From NCBI GenBank assembly GCA_003221825.1, contig QHUE01000147.1, positions 1-10,196 on the forward strand: a stretch of DNA of 10,196 nt, given 5' to 3'. This document shows positions 6,365-10,196 of the stretch, piece by piece (position 1 is the stretch's first letter; each line of letters opens with the position of its first letter). Under the pieces are notes generated by a model that was not told the origin of the DNA, did no database searches, and worked only from the letters and a program-made list of their open reading frames with translations. The stretch comes from Gemmatimonadota bacterium. GTDB lineage: Bacteria; Gemmatimonadota; Gemmatimonadetes; Gemmatimonadales; GWC2-71-9. Position numbers and translations under genes: made by a program.

Positions 6365-7471
6365 TTAAACGACGTTCAACGGCATTCCCAGCAGCCTCGC
6401 GATGAGCGCCAGGCGGAACGTGACGTCCGTCTGGCGCTGCGCGGGGCTTTTCCCCGGCCCTTCGAGCGGGAAATAGTGCGATATCACGGGGTTCGTCGAC
6501 TTCGGCATGACCCGGAGACCAGCCGGGCTCCAGATCCCTTGGTCGTCACATTCGCTGTACAACCGGGCCAGAACCTTGGACGCGATCGACACCTGCCGCA
6601 CGATCCCCAGCCGCGCCAGGAGCTCCAGCCAGTACACGGCGAACGCGACGTCGGTCACCCGGCCCTGGGCGTCGGCGTGCATCGGATCACCCAAGACCTC
6701 GAACAGCGGTCGGAACACCCTCTTGCCGGCCAGAATGAAGAACGAGCGACGGGGCGTCGGCAGCGAGAAGTATGCCGCCAGACGCTCGAGGAATCCCGCG
6801 CGCTCGCGCTGCACGGCTGGCATGAACGACAGCATTTCGATCGAGAATACCGTCGGCGGATAGGCGAGCGGGTCGAGCACCGTCTTCCCTTGAGCCTTCT
6901 TGAACGGCTTTTGGGCCAGCTCGCTCCGCAGGTACATCGAGATGTCGCTGGCGATACGATGGGCCGCGCCACGCAGGCGCGGGTCATCCTGGTGAGCGCC
7001 GCGCGCCAGCGCCGCCGCCGCTGCTTGCGCGCCCATGCTCCGCGCCCACAGCCCAAGGCCGGGATCGCTTTTGGCGACGCGTTGGAACTCGACGAGCAGC
7101 GCGGGATCGTCATCTCGTGACAGGAGCCGGAAGAGAAAGCGATCGGCGAACCGGAACGTGCGCCCGTCAGGCGCCCAGCCGAGCTCGAGCAGCCGCCGGT
7201 ACTGAAAGACCGTCCCGACTTCCTTCCATCCCATCGCCTTCGAAGGCGCCGGCGCCAGCAGATTCGCTCCCCACAGCCCCGTGTCTTTTTGCTTGCGGAC
7301 AATGGCGAGCGCTTCCTTGTAATGCAGCATCTCTTCGCGGAGCGACGCTAGCCGCTCGAAGTCGCGCGCCGGCTCAGGGACGACTTCGGTAAGTGTCCGA
7401 TACTGGATGGGGAGACTGGCGGCCTCATACAACCACGACAGAGGCACCGTATGCGTGGAGGGAATCTCCAA
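6365..7471 (-). CDS. Conserved all-helical protein, possibly alpha/alpha-toroid (squalene-cyclase-like)
   Basis: I do not recognise a function. The 368-residue protein is soluble in appearance, with no signal peptide or membrane segment, and looks all-helical. Near the N-terminus, PLSWLYEAASLPIQYRTLTE followed about 45 residues later by ALAIVRKQKDTGLWG matches a pattern I associate with bacterial hypothetical proteins related to the prenyltransferase/squalene-cyclase alpha-alpha toroid: W-L, then R-Y-x-T-L, then I-L-x-x-Q-x-x-D-G-x-W-G. The C-terminus has a second such element, SECDDQGIWSP, and a distinctive tail, RQTDVTFRLALIARLLG. No DXDD or DDXXD catalytic motif of terpene cyclases is evident, so enzymatic cyclisation is not implied. 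I chose TTG 7471 because GGAG lies 6 nt upstream; TTG 7483, four codons earlier, has no such site. It ends 43 bp before the TrmB-like gene, with a palindrome between, so co-transcription is uncertain. Confidence 0.75.
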   Translation of the reverse strand: MEIPSTHTVPLSWLYEAASLPIQYRTLTEVVPEPARDFERLASLREEMLHYKEALAIVRKQKDTGLWGANLLAPAPSKAMGWKEVGTVFQYRRLLELGWAPDGRTFRFADRFLFRLLSRDDDPALLVEFQRVAKSDPGLGLWARSMGAQAAAAALARGAHQDDPRLRGAAHRIASDISMYLRSELAQKPFKKAQGKTVLDPLAYPPTVFSIEMLSFMPAVQRERAGFLERLAAYFSLPTPRRSFFILAGKRVFRPLFEVLGDPMHADAQGRVTDVAFAVYWLELLARLGIVRQVSIASKVLARLYSECDDQGIWSPAGLRVMPKSTNPVISHYFPLEGPGKSPAQRQTDVTFRLALIARLLGMPLNVV

Positions 7472-7477
7472 CCGCCG

Positions 7478-7481
7478 CTCC
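7478..7481 (-). promoter_or_regulatory. Shine-Dalgarno deciding the start of the helical protein gene
   Basis: On the minus strand GGAG is spaced 6 nt from TTG 7471. The first G belongs to a TTG at 7483 that could also serve as start but has no purine-rich stretch before it. This favours the 368-residue form. The rest of the 7472-7628 gap shows no gene. Confidence 0.5.
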
Positions 7482-7612
7482 AATGGTACGAGGTCGGACC
7501 AGCAGGGGCTGCCGGGTGAAAAACGGGCGCAAACTTATCCGCCCCCCGGCCAATAGGCAATCGGCGCAGATTAACCCCTTGTCGCCCAAGATGTTCCGAT
7601 AATCCTCCGAGC

Positions 7613-7628
7613 GTGCAATTCGTTGCAC
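7613..7628. other. Small hairpin directly after the M28 stop codon
   Basis: GTGCAA (7613-7618) and TTGCAC (7623-7628) pair perfectly around a 4-nt loop, read as TTCG on the plus strand and CGAA on the minus strand. It begins immediately after the TAG of the M28 gene (7629-7631). No T-run follows on the minus strand and the stem is only 6 bp, so it is at best a weak transcript-end or stability element. Confidence 0.4.
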
Positions 7629-9254
7629 CTACGGCTGTGGCCGCTGGAACTCCGAGGACGGCAGCCACTTGGGCATCGCGACATCGTTGGCGATGGCGCG
7701 CGCGGTTCGCACCGTCACGCGAACCTCCTGCGCCATGCCGTCGTAGCGGAACGTGGGCTGATACTCGTCGCTCGGCTGATGATAGCGCTGTTGATTGTAG
7801 ACGTTCTCTTGTTCCTCGCCCCAACCCTTGGGACGCCCGACAAAATCGTCGCCGGCAAAGATCGATAGGGCCGGGACGCCGGCGCGCGCAAACGGGAAGT
7901 GATCGGAACGGAAGAACGACCCACGCACATCCGGCTTCGCCTCGAGGGTGAGTGTCTCGGCCTGCGCGGCCGCCGCAATCACCGGGCCCAGCGTCGATCG
8001 ATCCCTGCCAAGGGCCCCGATGGTGCGGGTCGCGCCACGCACGTTCGTGACGTCGAGGTTCAACACCGCCGCGGTCTGGGCGAGCGGGACGAGCGGCCGC
8101 TGTACGTAGGCTTCGCTGCCGAGCAAGCCGCTCTCTTCGGCGGTGGTCGCGACGAATAGGATCGAGCGCGCAGTTCGCGGCAGCTGCGTGAGCGATTTGG
8201 CGACACCCAGGATCGCGGCAACACCCGATGCGTTGTCCTCGGCGCCGTTGTAAATGGAATCCCCGCGGATGGCGGGACCGATGCCTTTGTGATCCCAGTG
8301 CGCGGTGATCAGCACCGCCTGCGACGCGAGACGCGGATCGCGGCCCCCCCCCGCCCCCCCCGGCAGGCGTGCCGCCACGTTCTCCGATTCCACGCGCCGC
8401 AGTGCGCTGTGAATTTGCACCGACGCCGTGATCCCGGTGGCAACGGGGCGGAAGTCGCGCCGCGCTGCCGCCCGACTCAACGAGTCGAGATTCAATCCGG
8501 CGCCGGTGAGGGCAGCACGCGCGCTGGCCTCGGTCACCCAACCCGCGAACGCGATGCTGGGCGCATGCGGCTGATCGAGCTTGAACTGCTCCACCGACCA
8601 TGACCCGCGGACGACCTCCCACGGGTAGGTCGCGCTCTCGGTCGTATGAATCAGAATCGCCCCCGCCGCGCCTTGCCGAGCTGCTTCTTCCAGTTTGTAC
8701 GTCCAGCGGCCGTAGTACGTGAGGATCTTGCCGAGGAAGACAGTCGAATCCACGAGTCCCGGATCGTTGACGAGCATGAGCAGCACCTTCCCATGCAGAT
8801 CGACGCCCTTGTAGTCATCCCACTGCCACTCGGGCGCACGAATACCGTAGCCGACGAAGACGACCTCGCCACTCGCCGAGATATCGGCTTCGGGCCGTTC
8901 CCCCCACGCGACGAATGCGTCGCGGTAGGCGAGGCTCTCGGGCGCGCTTCCCGCCCTGCCCCACGAAAACGTGGGCTGGGGCGTCATTCCAACCAACGCG
9001 ACCGGCTGGAAGTACGTCCCGTTCGCGCCGGCGGGCTCGAGTCCGAGCGCCTGGAACTGCGCCGCGATGTATGCCGTCGCGAGCTTGCCGCCTCGCGTCG
9101 CGGGTGCGCGACCCTCGAGCAGGTCGCTCGCCAGGAAGCGCAAATGGGCGTCCATGGCGGCCGTGTCGACCGGAATCGCGGGGGACTGCTGCGCCGTCGC
9201 CGTGATCGCCACGAATACCAGCATCGCGGCAGCATGCCAACACTTGTTCGTCAT
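7629..9254 (-). CDS. Secreted M28-family zinc peptidase with PA-like insert
   Basis: This 541-residue protein is an exported di-zinc aminopeptidase-type enzyme. Residues 1-22 are a signal peptide (NK near the start, hydrophobic AMLVFVAIT, cleavage near TAQQ). A cap region with a PA-like insert follows (about 120-260, including GEVVFVGYGI and GKVLLMLVNDPG). The M28 catalytic domain occupies about 310-541. All expected metal and catalytic positions are present: H319 in AHWDH, D340 in AEDNASG, E373/E374 in AEESGLLGS, D401 in LNLDVTN and H492 in YHQPSDEY. It should release amino acids or small peptides outside the cytoplasm. I chose ATG 9254 because it begins the signal peptide and overlaps the previous gene's stop as ATGA, with GGGAG 11 nt upstream; ATG 9284 would add ten residues. 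A C9-G-C8 tract (8344-8361) encodes PGGAGGG at the junction before the catalytic domain. The frame is intact here. Confidence 0.93.
   Translation of the reverse strand: MTNKCWHAAAMLVFVAITATAQQSPAIPVDTAAMDAHLRFLASDLLEGRAPATRGGKLATAYIAAQFQALGLEPAGANGTYFQPVALVGMTPQPTFSWGRAGSAPESLAYRDAFVAWGERPEADISASGEVVFVGYGIRAPEWQWDDYKGVDLHGKVLLMLVNDPGLVDSTVFLGKILTYYGRWTYKLEEAARQGAAGAILIHTTESATYPWEVVRGSWSVEQFKLDQPHAPSIAFAGWVTEASARAALTGAGLNLDSLSRAAARRDFRPVATGITASVQIHSALRRVESENVAARLPGGAGGGRDPRLASQAVLITAHWDHKGIGPAIRGDSIYNGAEDNASGVAAILGVAKSLTQLPRTARSILFVATTAEESGLLGSEAYVQRPLVPLAQTAAVLNLDVTNVRGATRTIGALGRDRSTLGPVIAAAAQAETLTLEAKPDVRGSFFRSDHFPFARAGVPALSIFAGDDFVGRPKGWGEEQENVYNQQRYHQPSDEYQPTFRYDGMAQEVRVTVRTARAIANDVAMPKWLPSSEFQRPQP
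8344..8361. repeat. C9-G-C8 homopolymer tract within the M28 gene
   Basis: Nine C (8344-8352), one G (8353) and eight C (8354-8361) lie in the coding region and are read on the minus strand as Gly-rich codons. A one-base change in either run would shift the frame just before the first zinc ligand (His codon 8298-8300) and remove the catalytic domain. In the sequence given, both halves of the protein are in one frame. Confidence 0.9.
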
Positions 9255-10156
9255 TGGTTTCCGTGCTCCCGTGAAAGCCCACATGTGACGGTGTCGATGG
9301 TACCGGGACGTTGGCGGCCCGCTTCGCTCGTGAGGACGAACGTCGAGTCATCGAGAAAGTCGATCGCCTCACCGCCGATCTCGATGCCGGCAATGTTGCA
9401 GGGACGCTCGCGCGCCGGCACCAGCCGGCCGCCAATGCCGGGATAGAAAAGGTAGATCTCGGAGTAGGTCCGGAGCGCCACGAGCCGGCCGTCGGGGCGG
9501 ACGGCGCCCGCCGTGACGAGACGGCCCGCCTCGGCGTTCGGGCGGATATCGAGGGTCTGCACCACCGTCGCCACGACAACGTCCAACGTGGTATCGGGCA
9601 TGCGCCACGCGCTCCGGTCGACGCGATACAATCGAATCGCGCTGCCCCGCGTGGCGCCTTTGCTGACGAGATACACCGCCGTATCGCGCGGCGATACGTA
9701 CACCGCCTCCACGTCGTGTACGCCGTCCGGATACCGCAGCCGCAGTACCGCCGGCGCCCGCGTGGTGCCCGCCGTATCGCTCGCGCGTGCCGGCGGTGCC
9801 GGTTCCGGAATCGCATAGATCGTGACGAACGGCCGGAACTCCAAGTTGTCGCCCGTATCGGCGAGATAGATGCAGGTTGGGGCGTTCGATCGGGGCGGGC
9901 GGGGTTGGAGGGGAAAGGCGACCGGGCAGGGGCCGAGCGACATGTCTTCCCAATCGATTGCCTGGGCTCCAGGGACGAGCAACGCGCCGCGGTCGGTGCC
10001 CCGCAGGTCCGTTGCGTAGAGGTACGGTCCATCGCCCGAGTCGTTGTGCGTCCACAGAACGCCGGGGTACGCGCGACTCACCGCCACGCCGGAGCTTTCG
10101 ACGAGGCGCGGACTCTGGAACGTCGCTTGAAGCACGAGCAATGCGGTTGCGAACAT
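9251..10156 (-). CDS. Secreted conserved protein, probable beta-propeller, function unknown
   Basis: This protein of about 301 residues is of unknown function. A hydrophobic start (FATALLVLQATFQ) suggests export. The body is rich in short beta-strand-like units and includes SSGVAVSRAYPGVLWTHNDS (about 21-40), DWEDMSLGP (about 68-76), YLADTGDN (97-104), YPDGVHDVEAVYV (about 142-154) and GEAIDFLDD (about 262-270). These fit a propeller with Asp/Glu and Gly-rich loops, like esterase/phytase-like or SMP-30-like folds. I cannot name a substrate or active site. ATG 10156 is preferred because GGAG lies 4 nt upstream; ATG 10183 gives nine more residues (310) and has no visible ribosome binding site. 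It overlaps the M28 gene by 4 bp (ATGA), so the two are translated from one message and probably act in the same compartment. Its promoter is likely to the right of the window. Confidence 0.82.
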   Translation of the reverse strand: MFATALLVLQATFQSPRLVESSGVAVSRAYPGVLWTHNDSGDGPYLYATDLRGTDRGALLVPGAQAIDWEDMSLGPCPVAFPLQPRPPRSNAPTCIYLADTGDNLEFRPFVTIYAIPEPAPPARASDTAGTTRAPAVLRLRYPDGVHDVEAVYVSPRDTAVYLVSKGATRGSAIRLYRVDRSAWRMPDTTLDVVVATVVQTLDIRPNAEAGRLVTAGAVRPDGRLVALRTYSEIYLFYPGIGGRLVPARERPCNIAGIEIGGEAIDFLDDSTFVLTSEAGRQRPGTIDTVTCGLSREHGNQ

Positions 10157-10196
10157 GAGGCTCCAGGAAGATACTTCGCACATGCGCGACGCAAAT

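Noticed and set aside
7520..7570. Sigma70-like promoter (TTGCCT, 17 bp, TAAGTT on the minus strand) before the helical protein gene
   Set aside because: Only about 4/6 and 3/6 consensus matches, which occur by chance often; not supported enough to list.
7613..7628. Rho-independent terminator after the M28 gene
   Set aside because: A 6-bp stem is present but no T-run follows on the minus strand; listed only as a hairpin.
7348..8622. 424-codon minus-strand frame spanning the M28 gene, the gap and part of the helical protein gene
   Set aside because: It crosses two well-supported genes in another frame and its translation is low-complexity Arg/Gly/Ala with no domain.
8815..10032. 405-codon minus-strand frame across the M28 and propeller genes
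   Set aside because: It is a shadow frame, Arg/Ser/Pro-rich, contradicted by the clear signal peptide and ATGA overlap of the real genes.

Overview
This 10,196-base window is high-GC bacterial chromosome. It contains one plus-strand gene, the 3' part of lon, followed by a continuous minus-strand cluster of seven genes. The make-up (a secreted M14 carboxypeptidase-like protein and a secreted M28 peptidase, both with 'AQQ/LQQ'-type signal ends, plus a lipoprotein-like hydrolase and a TrmB-type regulator) suggests a free-living heterotroph, perhaps Gemmatimonadota or Acidobacteriota. That placement is inferred from protein style, not from a marker gene. I see no mobile elements, tRNA or rRNA genes, or CRISPR array.

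Layout from left to right. Positions 3-1766 (+) hold Lon protease, entering from the left edge and ending in an intact C-terminus. It converges on, and overlaps by 30 bp, a TetR-family regulator (1737-2327, -). The TetR gene has a perfect 13-bp inverted repeat just upstream of its start (2334-2363). Next come an M14-type zinc carboxypeptidase homologue (2436-4745, -), an alpha/beta hydrolase with a lipobox (4700 to about 5644, -), a TrmB-like regulator (5662-6321, -) with its own palindrome at the start codon (6323-6342), an all-helical protein of unknown function (6365-7471, -), an M28 peptidase with a PA-type insert (7629-9254, -) and a probable beta-propeller protein (9251-10156, -). No gap exceeds 160 bp. 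The largest (7472-7628) holds only a small hairpin and a ribosome binding site.

Gene organisation. The propeller and M28 genes overlap as ATGA and are clearly one transcription unit. The hydrolase overlaps M14 by 46 bp and follows the TrmB-like gene directly, so TrmB-like regulator, hydrolase and M14 form a tight unit, possibly controlled by the palindrome at the regulator's start. The TetR gene sits downstream of M14 but carries its own operator-like site. The extracytoplasmic proteins would degrade peptides or esters outside the cytoplasm, while Lon does cytoplasmic quality control and is unrelated to the cluster.

Most worth a second look: the M14 protein seems to lack the central stretch that normally carries the third zinc ligand; two regulators each have a strong palindrome at the start codon; the hydrolase has no convincing start codon; and a C9-G-C8 tract lies inside the M28 coding region. 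I found no clear evidence of a wholly new system.
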